This document shows positions 22,453-36,221 of a stretch of DNA of 64,000 nucleotides, one piece after another. A program made the translations under genes and the position numbers. The stretch is from Syncephalastrum monosporum B8922. Taxonomy: Eukaryota; Mucoromycota; Mucoromycetes; Mucorales; Syncephalastraceae. The stretch's first letter is position 1, and each line of letters begins with the position of its first letter. The stretch spans positions 124,001 to 188,000 of the forward strand of contig JNEN01001247.1 in NCBI GenBank assembly GCA_000697355.1, given 5' to 3'. The notes beneath the pieces are model-generated. The model ran no database searches and was not told the DNA's origin. It worked only from the letters and a program-made list of their open reading frames with translations.

Positions 22453-25415
22453 GAAACAAAGATTGACAAGAAAAGAAAAAGAAAGAAAAAAAAAGTTTTG
22501 GAAAAAAATAGGAAGGAAAGCGACAGCAGAAAGCGGCGTTGTGAGTCCTACTTGCACGCTTGCGTCCTATGTATTGCGGGATGAGAGTGGACATTCTTGG
22601 CTGAAACTGGAGAACTATTTGCCCACTAGACTCCCATAAAGGGCCTTGACATTGTGTAAACTCGCTGCCCTGGGACAAAATTTTGCCGTCTGGGCTCATA
22701 CAGGTCTCAGTGTCAGCGATCTTTACGACTGCTTATCATATATTTTTTCTTTGTCGTGGTCGCCTTGTCGGGCATTTCAAAGTGAAGAATGCAGCGAGAG
22801 GCCATTAACTTGCATGACTTGGTTTCAAGCATGCAATTGCCGTTCTCGTTTTTTAAGTGCCCCGCAGACACTAGACAATGTATACTCCATCTCATACTTG
22901 TCATTGTCAAGCCATGGAATCGCGATCTCCTTCTTTTCTGAGCGTTCCTGAGCATGGTATCCTTCTTTCTGGGCTTATAAGACTCAACGGCACATGTAAC
23001 AGAGCCTCTTTGACGGATATCTCCCTTCGATGACATTGGAAAGTGGATGGTTACACACACACAAGGCATAATAGTCTCTTTACGCATCGGCCCGACATTT
23101 CATTTTCCCGGAAGATTGCTCTGGGCATGTACGAACTGTGCTGTTCATTCGCGAACGGAGTTTGCTATGGACTCCATTGGAAATAAGGATTCTCCCTCCA
23201 GTCGGTTATACACTTGATGGAAGTTATGTTCGACAATCCTGTAATGAGCCACACTCATGCCTACCACGACGTCGAATACAACGATCACACATGAATCAGG
23301 GATGTCTTTAATATGTTAACTCTCCTCTCCATACCGTGCGTACTATGATGCTCTGTAAGTTTCAAGAAAATTTGATTTTACAGGCCGTGGTATTGACGTC
23401 ATGATGAAATGGCATTATTTAGCCTAGCTAAAAGACGAGCGTCATGTATGATGTGAGAATGTAGGTGATTGCGATTTTGCTTCTTTTATGACAGACTGCG
23501 CTTTTCTATGTGATTTTCTACTCATCGATAGCAGACCATTAAGAAGAAGTAGATGAGGTGTTCTGTGGCATACATATGCACCCAGCAATGTAATGGGCTT
23601 TTTTTCTTGCTGCCTTTGCGGAGGGTATCTTATAACGCAAGCAGTCGCAGAATGCATGGCGGACTACGTTCCTATTGCCTGTAAATAAGCAAACTGAGAC
23701 ATGATCCTGCAGGGTAGCAAAAGACAGTCTTATTTTGCTGATGGGGACAGAGGCGCATGCATTGAAGCAAATGTTTGATGAGAACGTGCCTGCTTTTCGG
23801 AACCTTCTAGGTCGAGGCAGGGACACGTTGCTTTTGAATTGAAGTCAGCACGACTACGCAGCAGTTGAGGTCGCGAACGGACGAAGCTTTGCAGAATTCC
23901 AGATTGATAGGCAACCTGCCTTTTTTTTTTTTTTGTTGTGGCACAGACCTTACATGATATAAATCGGTTTCGCAAGTTTCACAAATAATTCCGAAGTCGT
24001 AATGATACAAAAGATGTCTTTTGTAGAACCATAGACTTTTTATAATGCAGTCCATTCAAAGAATTGATCATCTATCGCACATTCAGTGTGCAATCTAATG
24101 CCAAGAAGGAAAAAGAGATCGCAGCAGTCTGGGTCGAAGTATGGCTCATATAAGCGGACGGGTCCGGAGTTAGCTTTATGTCTGTAAAAGCCGTCATGAC
24201 AGTCGCTATTCCCGATTTCCTGGAGGTCGCAACCGAAAAAAAAAATTGGCCAAATAGAATAAGAAAGGTGAGGTTTGTGTTGGTACAGCAAAAAGCTGTA
24301 GGATAATCATTAAGCCTACTTCATGCTCACTCTCAGCCTCTCAGAAAGGTTTGACTTAACTTCTTTCTCTGGGCGTGCACCGTATGTTTCCATTTTTCTA
24401 TTTCACCGGTCTGAGCTTCTTTGAAGTCTTCTTTTTCTATAGTCCCCAGCTGAGATTTGTCTTCCGTTGCCTTGGAAAAAAGAAAAAAAATCAGAGACAA
24501 ACTAAAGAACATTGCTTTGGTTATGTGCAACCCAAAGTTATAAGAGAACGGAATAAGTCTGCAGTCACCACAGGCCATGTGTCAATGACAATGAAATTTA
24601 TTTGCACTTCTTCATGTACACACGAAGAAAACGAATACAAAATTTTGCAGAAAAGACTCACTATTCGTGGGATGATCCCGCGATGATTGGATAATATGGG
24701 TGACATGGGATCAAGTTATTATTCGGCGCACCGTGTCGCGAGGAGATTCACAGCCAAATGGAAGGTGAAAATGTCGCACAGATGTTGCTGGCGGAAACAC
24801 CGCATCGTGCATTCCCGCACAGCCCACTTACACCAACTCATCATTTGGGGGAGGACAGAGCGAAACGAGGGAAGTGGTGGATATATATGCAAATATATGA
24901 CGATTTAATCCTTTTTGCTGCACCTGTAACAAAGAAAAGAAAAAGGTACGTCTATCGCTAATGGAATATTCCAGCAGTTGTTCTCAATTTTTGCATTGAC
25001 TTGAACCGTGGTGATGTTAGAAGTGAACGCAAGCATCAGTTGTTTGTCAGGTCGCGTGGCCTAACGATTTTCCTTGCTACGTCATGACATTGCTTTTTGA
25101 GTTTGTAGGTGGAAGATCCCGCTGCAGCAGCCCAAAACCTTGCATGTTTCATGCTGATCTTGGCCCGGATAAGCTACCCTGACCTGACCTGACAACGCAG
25201 CAATTCGAAGGGTATCCGGTGATCAGTATTTGATTGTGCTCGACCATCTCAATGGCTAGGCAGCTACAATGTAGCCCTTACCGTGCGGGAAAATCTTTCT
25301 GTTTCCTCGTGACACAGAAATTCTGTTGATCGACGTGTCCTGAAAAGAAGAAAAAAAAAGGTTTTCTCTGGTCCAATGACGATATCCCCGACGTGCCCAT
25401 GACGATCCATCGGTT

Positions 25416-25616
25416 ATGGCAACAACGGATGAGCGGAAGGCGGATTATCTGTGTCATTTAAAAGAAACAACAAAAAACCCTATTGTCGCAGTACAAGCAT
25501 TGAGAGAGATAAGCAAAAGAAAGTATAATGAAAGGCGAGCTGCCGAGGCTGGGGCAAAGGGAGGAACGAAAGTCTCATCATTGTGCAAATTATTTTGTGC
25601 CCCCCTCAAAAAATGA
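25416..25616 (+). CDS. Possible small protein upstream of the SWIRM gene
   Basis: ATG-started frame of 66 residues in fair context (ggttATGgc). The product has a predicted charged helix (REISKRKYNERRAAEAGAK) and ends CKLFCAPLKK. I do not recognise it. It lies 200 bp upstream of the SWIRM start on the same strand, so it could be a short gene, an upstream reading frame of a long leader, or chance. Confidence 0.25.
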   Translation: MATTDERKADYLCHLKETTKNPIVAVQALREISKRKYNERRAAEAGAKGGTKVSSLCKLFCAPLKK

Positions 25617-25769
25617 ACGGGTGCCTGCTGCTTTGATACAAATGGGTAGTTTGCAAGCGAACTTGATCAGTCACATCTTAGTTTTTAAGCTGACTTACCC
25701 ACTCTTCCTCTTTCCCTTTCTTCTTTCTTTATCACTTTTCTTTTCTTATTTCTCCTCACTCCATTATCC

Positions 25770-25808
25770 CACTACCGCTTTCCACTACCGCTTTCCACTA
25801 CCGCTTTC
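25770..25808. repeat. 13-bp tandem repeat, three perfect copies
   Basis: Unit CACTACCGCTTTC repeated three times without mismatch, ending 5 bases before the SWIRM gene ATG at 25814. It therefore lies in the 5' UTR. Confidence 0.97.
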
Positions 25809-25813
25809 CTAAC

Positions 25814-27047
25814 ATGTTCGAGACGTTGATTATTGATCAGGTACGAATGGCTTCCATGCGAACCATTCGGCTTAACACATTTAATCTCTTGTTAGTCAAT
25901 CCTGTCGCCGCCTTCACCACCCACAAGCCTTGGCAAACGTCGGAATTCCCGCAAAGACGGTGCCACAGAGCATAATTGGAAGATGCGCCGTTATTACAAG
26001 GATGCCGAGACATTAAAACCTCGCGCAGGTCCTCCGCCGCCCTTGTCTCCACCGTGCGACAAGGTACCAATGGTTCTGGAGCCTCCGTCTCCTGTCACGG
26101 AAGCATCATCATCACGATCGTCCTCGCCTCCCCCTCCTGCCACAACCCTATTCAGCGATCATACCCAATCGCCACGGACACAAACACCCCCACCATGTCT
26201 TCCACCAGCCTGCCGCCGAAAGAGCACCCCGCACCGTAGTCTAATGCCGGACGGATTCCTGCCCGATGTGGCCCTCTTCAATGACGCTGATATCGATCGA
26301 AAACTGGATATCGTCTTTGGGCGACAACGACGGTCATCCGTGCTCAATGGCCGCAGCATCACCAGTATCACGAGTAATAGTACGAACAGCCATAGCAACC
26401 ATAGCAGCCCTCACAGCCCTCACAGGCCTCACAGCCCTCACAGCCCTCACAGCCCTCACAACCCTCACAATGGGCAGGATATGCCACCGATACCAAGCAT
26501 ATCAGCCACGACAATCGTCAAATCAAGGTGCAAAAAGAACATCTCTGATTCTGAATCAGACTCGGGAACCACGAGTGATAGCAGCATGAGCGATAGTACA
26601 AAAACGAGCGTCTCGACCTTGAAGCCCAAATTTCAGAAGAAGGCTGCCACACAGACGGCGATGCAGTACGACACGTTTGATCTTTCGGTGCCCGACAGCC
26701 AAGTCTTTGGCGACCCATGGGTACCATCTCATGACGTGTTGGAAAAACAGACACCGTCCATCAGCTGGAAAGGCACACCACTGGCCATCGAGTCGTACCC
26801 CTACTACGACATGCTTCATGCAGGCGAAGCCAAAATTGCATCCACGTTGCGTCTCACGCCTGAACAGTTTCTACGGTGCAAGCGTTCATTGATCCTGGCT
26901 GCTAAACAAGCGGACGAAATCGGCGGGACCTTTCGCAAGTCGGACGCCCAGAAGGTGTGTCGGATAGATGTAAACAAAACCAGCTCGCTGTGGACCGTTT
27001 TTGGTCGCCTGGGCTGGCTTGGTCCTCGGTGGCCTTACCAATCATAA
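25814..27047 (+). CDS. SWIRM-domain protein (fungal Fun19/Laf-type)
   Basis: Chromatin-associated regulator by family. Exon 1 (25814-25840) encodes MFETLIIDQ; a 55-bp intron leads to exon 2 (25896-27047), giving 392 residues. Most of the protein is disordered, Pro/Ser-rich and basic, with an SPH tripeptide repeat and an acidic Ser stretch (DSESDSGTTSDSS). The last ~98 residues form the SWIRM domain: WKGTPLAIESYPYYDMLH, then EAKIASTLRLTPEQFLRCKR, FRKSDAQKVCRIDVNKTS and WTVFGRLGW. The same layout (long disordered head, C-terminal SWIRM, no other domain) is seen in yeast Fun19 and fission-yeast Laf proteins, the latter tied to histone deacetylase complexes. It is not an LSD1 or Swi3 homologue because amine oxidase and SANT parts are missing. 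Confidence 0.88.
26406..26468 (+). repeat. 9-bp coding tandem repeat (Ser-Pro-His), seven units
   Basis: Seven units of AGCCCTCAC (units 3 and 7 each differ by one base) inside the SWIRM gene, in frame, encoding Ser-Pro-His with one Arg-Pro-His and one Asn-Pro-His. Confidence 0.95.
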
Positions 27048-28440
27048 ACATGAACTTGTCCATTCACATTCGGAAGTCGGTTTCCTCTTGTTTTATTTTT
27101 TGCCAATACCAGCCTATGCATGGTTTTTTCTTTGGGTCGTGACAGATAGGACAGGGTATCATAAGAAGAGGAGATTCTTCAGTGGTATACATGACAGTCA
27201 ATTAAGCATACCACCCGCCGCCGGCGTTGGAGTCAGTACAACCTCTTGCAGCTGTGTCATGCACCAAGTAAGCGAAACGTAGAGCATACACATGGTATGC
27301 TTTTGCAAAAAAGTGCGAGAATTGATATCAAATGTTCTTGTTGCAATGTGGGATGAAAGGCGGCGGCGGCGGGGGGGTTTTGAAGTTGGAGAAGGCGAGC
27401 ATAGGGTACTCAGAGTTTCCCATCAGCATCTCCTAATTACATCACTTGTGATCTCTGCTGTTTTGGGTATCACTCATCTTTATTACTATTCCCGTGATGG
27501 TGTACATCTATCTATGTGTGTGCGGTTTTCCGTGTGTCCTGACCAAATGGATTCCCTGTGTTTAGACTCCTTCTGACGGTGCACATATTAAGCCAGACAA
27601 CAACAAATGAGTGGCAGTCAGGAAAAGGAACTGTATCCACGTAGATATAATAAAAATAGGAAATCGGGAACCATGCATGCCCAAGCTGACAGTGAACATG
27701 TTGGGCTTCCATTTGCCCGGATCTCTGGGTCTTGTGACAGGTTCCTCAAAGCCAATAAGGAAATGTCAAAAGCTGATCCGTCAGCATTTTTTTTCTTTCG
27801 ATAACAGAAGAAAAGTGAATAGCTACCAGAATCACCCCTCCCCCAACTTCTTTCAATGGTAATGAGCAGGGGCCGGTCTGTTGCTTCCTGATATATTCAA
27901 AAGATATATGAAAAGGCAATTTTCTACCTATCAGGGAGGTGGTCTTCTTTCAAGCTACGTTGTGATTGGCCATTAACAAGAAGCTCAAACGATGAGGTTA
28001 CTCGCTGCCGTTTTGAACCATGGTGTTGAGTCCGGCTCCTGTAGCAACGGGTTGGCGAGTGTCGTCATTTTTTCTTGAGGGGTTTACATGCTCTCGAATG
28101 AGGAGAACTGAACTAATGCTGCCAAAGAGTATGTATCGTCTTTGGTTGGCCACTCAATCCATACGATGAATGTAGAGGTTTTGCAAGTGGTTGCTGATCT
28201 AATGTAGACACTGTTTTAGTGATGCCAACTTTATGTGGTAAAGGAGACCTCAGGCCGCCGCACAGAAAAATATGCTGTGCTGGATTTTTATGCGCTGGTT
28301 TCGCTTTGCCTCTTTGTGTTCGTTGTTTTTTATAGCAAAATATATCGCAAAGTTTAATGAAGACCATCCCACTACTTTTTATTACTCCTTCTCTTTCCAT
28401 CAGCGGTTCAATTCTACCCATGCCAAGGAGTCTATGACTA

Positions 28441-28590
28441 ATGGACACGTTGTCGATCGTTCAGTGCGGCAGAGCTTATGTTTCTGACTGGGACCTAAAG
28501 TTCTTTCATATCCCGCTAGCACCGTCCCCCAAGGGCGGGGAGAAGATTGGTTTCAAGTTCAACACAAGCCCACTCTGTTCTGTACCGTGA
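28441..28590 (+). pseudogene. Possible reverse-transcriptase relic of an LTR retrotransposon
   Basis: A 49-codon frame reads AYVSDWDLKFFHIPLAP and then GEKIGFKFNT. The pattern (aromatic, S-x-x-DLK, FH-x-IPLAP, EK-x-x-F) resembles the region around the first catalytic Asp of Ty3/gypsy reverse transcriptases. It ends at a stop after 49 residues, and no integrase, RNase H or LTR was found beside it, so it would be a decayed fragment. Chance similarity is possible. Confidence 0.25.
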
Positions 28591-30863
28591 CGTTCCTGGC
28601 TGAACGCGCAGATCGGTCGAGGTCCTTTAGATCCTTTTCTCTGTAGGTCTAAAGGATCCCTTTTGCTTTTGAAACAACGCGAACGGGTGCATGGATGTGA
28701 TGTTGTGTCATCTGCAGGGTACGTTGTGCGTCAGCCCATATTCTGCCTGTTACGAAACAAAGCCGAAATAGACTTAATTTTTCCATTCCAGCTGAGCGTC
28801 TCGCAGAGGTGTATCCGATGAGGTGCGACCTTTCATGTGGCTGTAGAGATTTTTTTAGTTTGAAATCACCGTAGTCAGCTCAGTATAGCCGTCGTCATGA
28901 TTTACTGTTTTTTGAAGTAAACAGAGGAGCAGAAGCATTTGCTCTAATAATAAATGTACTTTTTTTATTTCTTGTATGGAAGGTGTATTTGTTGGTACTT
29001 GCCTATCAAGTATGGCATCAACAACAACATCACTTACAGATCTTGATATAAACTACGCCTCGTTATACTATCAGTGACAGCATTGAGAAGGAAACAAAGC
29101 GCATCGGCTGTAGCACATATATATAAATCTGCTGCATTTCTATGAAGACATATGGGGGTGTTCAATACGAAGTGACGCTATAATAGCAACTCGTGCTGTA
29201 TTGCTCTTCCAAACATCTCACAAACAAGATAAAAAATCTGCAAACGGGTATGATTTTAGCTGCGTTCTAAGCATAGAAAAGCTTTTATTATAGATGCGGC
29301 AATTGTTTGTGCGCTGCGCAGGCGTCTTCATGTAATGTAAATATGCAAGAGGGGATCGACTTCACAGAAACGCGCAGTGATATCGCATGTATGGGTTGTA
29401 TGAGCGAGTCAGCGAACAGCCAGAGAGTGACAGTGTTATGCGGCTCATTTTGTTGTCCGTATAGGCTTATCAATTTGAGTAAAGGGGCGGACAGAGATCT
29501 AGCGTGCTGATGTGCCAGCTGGGTTGCGTGCTGCATGTGTACGTACGAATATGGCGGACAACTAAGAAGATAGTTACGTATTCAAAACAAAAGAAAGAAC
29601 GCTCTCGAACCATTCTGCTCTCCATCCCGCCCCTGATTATGCTTTTTCTGTCGTCAAGTTTCTTTTGAGCCACTCTGAACAAGGCGCGTCACATATACTG
29701 GTTTGATTTTATGAATGTGCATTGGGATGGTAGCACAAAGAACTTTAGTCAACGCATGTCATTGCTGAACCCCCCAAAATAATCGGTCTTTACAAAAATG
29801 ATAGTTTGCACGTCGTCGTTCATCTCGCAATGGCGTTGACTCCTTGTTGAAGGAGATGGTCATGACCAGACTGTCAACGATCGCATACCAGACAGGAAGA
29901 AAGAAAGGTACGAAAAAGCTGGCCACACCTCCTTAAAAATGCCAGAGCAATAACTTCTGTTTTCTACCTTGCTTCCCATTCGGCTGCGTTTAAAACGACC
30001 ACTCATGCATTACACAGAATGATCTCGTACAGTGGAGATAGGATCGAATGTGCGAGTTTCCGATGAAGGCTTGTATACAGTGTGATAGTAAACATACATA
30101 GACACTCTGTGGTATGTTTCTAAAGTTGGAACGCCCAACGTGCGTGTCTGTGTTGTATTCCAACACACACACAAGCACACACAAGCACAGAAAATTAAGT
30201 GACCCACATGGTGCGTTCTGCGGGGCTCCAGTATATACTGTATGTATGTACAGTAGTTACCCCTACGTTTATACTGACTCTTCTCCGTCCATATTGTATG
30301 CATGTATGCACGAGAATCTCCCGCCTCACGAAGAGTCATCAATTCGTTTGTGTGTGATTTCCCTACCCCTCATTTTAATAAACCTTCTTTCTCTTTCAAA
30401 AAAAAAAAAAAGCAAAGGAAAGCGGCAAGATGTATAGCAATGATGGTAAAGCTGAAGCGAAGGCTACGTTTTCGAACCAAGTAAATTGGACAGGTCCCCC
30501 AGATAATCGCTTGAGCCAAGCATAGCAGCAGCCAATAGTGCACTGTTTCACGTGGGGGATCGCCCAGCAATGATGTATCTCGTCTGCCAAGAACCGCCAG
30601 CCGCTTACGACCGTGCTAATTTGGGGGACCTAAACAATGGTATGTTGATCCCTCTACCAAATTAAGTAAAGCCAAGCGGATCAGATCGGCCTAAGGACAT
30701 GTCAAAGACCCCTCACTCTGTCTGGATATGATCATCATTTTTTTTCTGCGGCGTGAAACCAAAAAAAAAAAAAAATTCGTGCCCCCCATCACTCAATCCA
30801 ACTGTTAGCACACTCGTCGAAGCCTCTATCTCTATCTCCGGGACTTGGCCTATAGTATCCTGT

Positions 30864-30875
30864 TATAAAAGGATG
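30864..30875 (+). promoter_or_regulatory. TATA-like element of the Anp1-family gene
   Basis: TATAAAAGGATG lies 119 bases upstream of the start at 30994, a plausible core promoter distance. A second AT-rich candidate (catataaaaagcgg) is near 30918. Confidence 0.45.
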
Positions 30876-30993
30876 TCGAAAAACATGTCCAGTACATTAC
30901 TTCATTCTCTCTCCTTTCATATAAAAAGCGGATCCTCCTTCACACTTTTCTTCCTTCATACCTTCCTTATCCTCTGGTTCTATTCCTCTTTTC

Positions 30994-32182
30994 ATGTCCT
31001 CCAAGGCTACCTTTAGCAAGCGCACCTTGGCTGTAGCGCTGGTCCTCACCGTTGCATTGGTCTACACACTCTCCGTCGTAACCACCGGCCGGGCCCCGAC
31101 CTGCTACACCGTGCGCTCGCTGCATACCGCCTTTGATCAGCAACAGCCACCTCAGACCCCTATCGCCGCTCCCCCGCCTGTACCACGACCTAATCCACCC
31201 ATGACTGAGGTCGTCCCTTCTGCTGCCGCTGATCGCACATCACCCTATTCCTTCACCAACCTCAATTCGCTCGAATCCACCCACTCTGCCAAGGACAACG
31301 AGGAACGTGTGCTGGTTCTGACACCTCTCAAGGATGCCGTGCCCTATCTTGACCGCTACTTTGAGCTGCTGAACCGCACCACCTACCCTAACCACTTGAT
31401 GGATGTCGGCTTTCTTGTCAGCGACTCGACGGATGACACCGTGAGCAGTCTTGAGGAACATGCCGAGGCCTTCCAGCAAGCCGGCCATCCTTTTCACGAC
31501 GTCAAGATTTTCCGCAAGGACTTCAACTTTGAGATGCCTCCCCTTGAGCGTCACAAGTTCGAATATCAGCCTGTGCGCCGTAGCATCATGGCACGCTCCC
31601 GCAATACGTTGCTATCTGCTGCGCTGACAGATGATGTCAGCTGGGTCGCCTGGGTTGATGTGGATGTCATCGAGTACCCTGAAACTATCTTTGAAGACTT
31701 AATGAGCCTTGACAAGGATATCGTGGTCCCCAACTGCTTCCTTTGGCACGATGATCCTAAGGAGGAACCTGAGGCCTACGACCGCAACAACTGGCAAGAA
31801 ACAAAGACATCCGTCGAGCTTCAAAAGCACATGTCATCCGACTTTGTCCTCGCAGAAGGCTATGAGGAAATTCTTGAGACGGGCCGTAACTCCTTGGCGG
31901 ATATGCCGACTGAGTTTGGTCTCGACTACGCGGTTCCTCTGGACGGCGTCGGCGCTACTTTCACGCTTGTCAAGTAAGAATTTGTTTTGTCTTGATTATT
32001 ACCGAGACTTACACATGGTTTGTTTCTATAGAGCAACTGTCCACCGTGAAGGCGCCAACTTCCCTGCCTTCCCGTATAAACACCAGGTCGAGACGGAGGG
32101 CTTTGCTAAGATTGCAAAGGATATGGGTTTCTCCGTATTTGGCGTACCCGGATACCTTATCTACCACATCAAAAACGACTGA
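30994..32182 (+). CDS. Anp1/Mnn9/Van1-family mannosyltransferase
   Basis: Type II Golgi membrane glycosyltransferase of the mannan-polymerase family. Two exons (30994-31973, 32032-32182) encode 376 residues. A short basic cytosolic tail is followed by a signal-anchor helix around LAVALVLTVALVYTLSVV, then a Pro-rich stem. The catalytic domain has VLVLTPLKDAVPYLDRYFEL, VGFLVSDSTDDT, RSIMARSRNTLLSAAL, WVAWVDVDVIEYP (the DxD metal site) and VPNCFLWHDD. The C-terminal block VPLDGVGATFTLVKATVHREG spans the intron and carries the conserved GVG-x-x-x-LV-x-A-x-x-HR-x-G. It is full-length for the family. Which of Anp1, Mnn9 or Van1 it matches needs a tree. Confidence 0.92.
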
Positions 32183-33599
32183 GGCACCCACTACCCATTT
32201 GTTTCTTGTCACTTTTATTACCCTCTCTGCATCATCCTCCATGTTATTACTCCTTCATCCTCACCACAAACTTGTACAGAAAATCCCATGTAGTGATAGT
32301 ATGATTGATTTCGTTTCCCAAAAATATATTCTTTCATATCTCAAGCAATGAGTAGACAAACTTCATTTTTTCTTTTCTGCACCCCAGGTGATCGTCGAGG
32401 CAGTACCCCTTTCATTTCCTACGGTCTTTGTACTGTCGGCATGACGCCTCCTTTTCCTGCATACCGTGTGTCATGTACGTACCTATTTACGCAAAGTCAA
32501 GTGAGTTAAAACTGTTCGTGCCTCAGCAATTAACTTTAACCGTAATACATGGTGTTTTGTAAGTGGCGTCGATTCGCATATGAGTGCCGCTTCTTAATTT
32601 TCAATTTTGGGCCTCATTGACGATTAGGTGACGACAAAAATTTTGCTTATCGGTTGAACCCCCAGCGGCTGCTGAAGCCCTCCTCCTCCAGCCCCCCCCC
32701 CCCAAATTGGCTCACAATATGATGAATACGTCTTTTGGTTTAGCTTGATTCGTCCCCTCCTTTTCATGCTGGCTCATGAAGCCCGAGAAAATTAAAGGAA
32801 GACCTTTGCTTGCTATGGTAAATAAAAAAAAAAGGATATTTATGGTCACAAGGTCCTACGATCGTTCTAAAAACTCCTCAAAATGAAAAGAATGTGGACT
32901 TGACGAGAGTGTGTGCGACTCTGCTTTTCAGAAGCGCCAAGATGTAAGATACAATGCCGCGTGTATAAAGCGACGCTATTTAAAAGACGAAGAACACTAA
33001 ATATGACAGGTACATTTGATAATTAGCTCATGTGCACTATGCTGAATCAATCGAAAGCCGCGTATCTATTGCCCTCTGCAGAAACAGGTGGTGGTCTTAC
33101 AACGCAATTTTTCTCGTTATCTGTGAATGAAAAGCACGAATGTCAAGTCAGTCTATTTTAGACGTGTTCGAAACAAGGTTACAACTCTGAATTTTCTCCT
33201 GTTGATGCTATGATTGTGACATACCAGTTTACTGCGTTGCTTGTATACAATATGACAGGAAAACAGAAAACGAGGTAGAGATGCCAAGATATGAGACATG
33301 GATGGTACACCTTGGGTTGCGAAGGAAGCCGTGAAGAGAAGAGCATAGCATAGCATAGCATAGCATAGCATAGCAATAGCATAGGACAATAGAGCACAGC
33401 AGGGGAGAACAGAGCAAAAACAGAGCAAGGCAGGCAACACGGGGCAGGGCAAAGCAGCGAGTGTAACAATAAAGCACTTGCTTTCAGAAAAAAAAAAAAA
33501 AAGCGGTGCTTTTGAATTTGCTGCACGTGAGCTGGTCAGCGCGGTGTCTTCTCCTGCTCGCCTTGCAACCCCTTTTCTCTAGACGTTCTGATTCCGCTC
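32183..33599. other. Spacer between Anp1-family and Rab genes
   Basis: AT-rich spacer with a C tract near 32692-32703, an A run at 32824-32834, a GCATA-type pentanucleotide repeat at 33342-33385 and an A run at 33488-33502 just upstream of the Rab gene. No gene seen. Confidence 0.6.
33342..33385. repeat. Pentanucleotide repeat (AGCAT), about eight copies
   Basis: Tandem AGCAT units with one break (one extra A) near the right end, about 215-260 bases upstream of the Rab gene. Confidence 0.92.
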
Positions 33600-34777
<1,178 letters not shown>

Positions 34778-35482
34778 TCGCGTCTCTGTATACAGTTTTT
34801 GCCTTTTCCACCTTTCTTCTCTTTGTATCACTTATATAAACATCTCGTCGGTCGCATCCGGCTAAGCTGTTCAACATCTTTGTCTCTGCTCTGCCGAGAA
34901 TAGCCAGCAGCAGATTCTTAGAAATGATGCGGATACTGAGTTCAGCGCATTGAACCTGGTGTTAACTAGCTATTATGGATCGGCCTACATATTTCTCTAA
35001 TTTGTAACAATCTGCGGCTCGATTTGAAGCAATAGAAGCGGTGCGTAGATGGTAGCGAATCGATTATCGCTCACCGTGACGATGCCAGAGCCCGCACGTT
35101 ATACATGACGTACTGAAGTATTAATATGGCCGCCCGAGCTCATTGCATCCAAGCAACAACGAACAGCGAGCTAAACGAGGCATTTGTTAGTGGACAGTTC
35201 TATCGCTATGTCGTCGACTGTGCGACTCGAAGGCCGACGTATGTCTGTTCTAAACAAAGTAGCTACCGGCAATGGCCTGAGCACTTTCTAGTGATTGACT
35301 TTGTTCGACGTGGATGATTCGATAGTACACGGACAAGGCCGATTTGATATAAACGAAATATAGTATATCTGGCGACACATGAAATATGAGGCGCGAGTGT
35401 TTGCGACAGCGGAAGGCCTTTGGTTTTATTTGATATGCGTATATATCAGGGTTTTGTGGGTTGTTGGACAGTCTCAACATGC
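34778..35482. other. Convergent 3' spacer between Rab and uL14 genes
   Basis: 3' UTRs of two convergent genes and mixed sequence. No additional gene or strong repeat seen. Confidence 0.6.

Positions 35483-36221
<739 letters not shown>

Larger units (their letters stand above)
22453..25813. other. 3.4-kb divergent spacer between FUSC and SWIRM genes
   Basis: Mostly AT-rich DNA with short A/T runs. Many small frames occur, but none has a recognisable family or coding-like composition, apart from the weak candidate at 25416-25616. The right end (25640-25808) is a pyrimidine-rich leader of the SWIRM gene. Confidence 0.5.
27048..30993. other. 3.9-kb spacer between SWIRM and Anp1-family genes
   Basis: AT-rich DNA with CA-rich and A-rich tracts (30163-30190, 30398-30412, 30761-30775). 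A possible retroelement relic lies at 28441-28590. A small inverted repeat (TCCTTTAGA and TCTAAAGGA, about 16 bases apart) sits near 28624-28657. No supported gene. Confidence 0.5.

Noticed and set aside
22713..23087. 124-codon minus-strand frame upstream of the FUSC gene
   Set aside because: No family, low coding character, and no supporting neighbours.
28624..28657. Inverted repeat TCCTTTAGA / TCTAAAGGA as a transposon end or terminator
   Set aside because: Only nine paired bases, no element around it and no second copy noticed.
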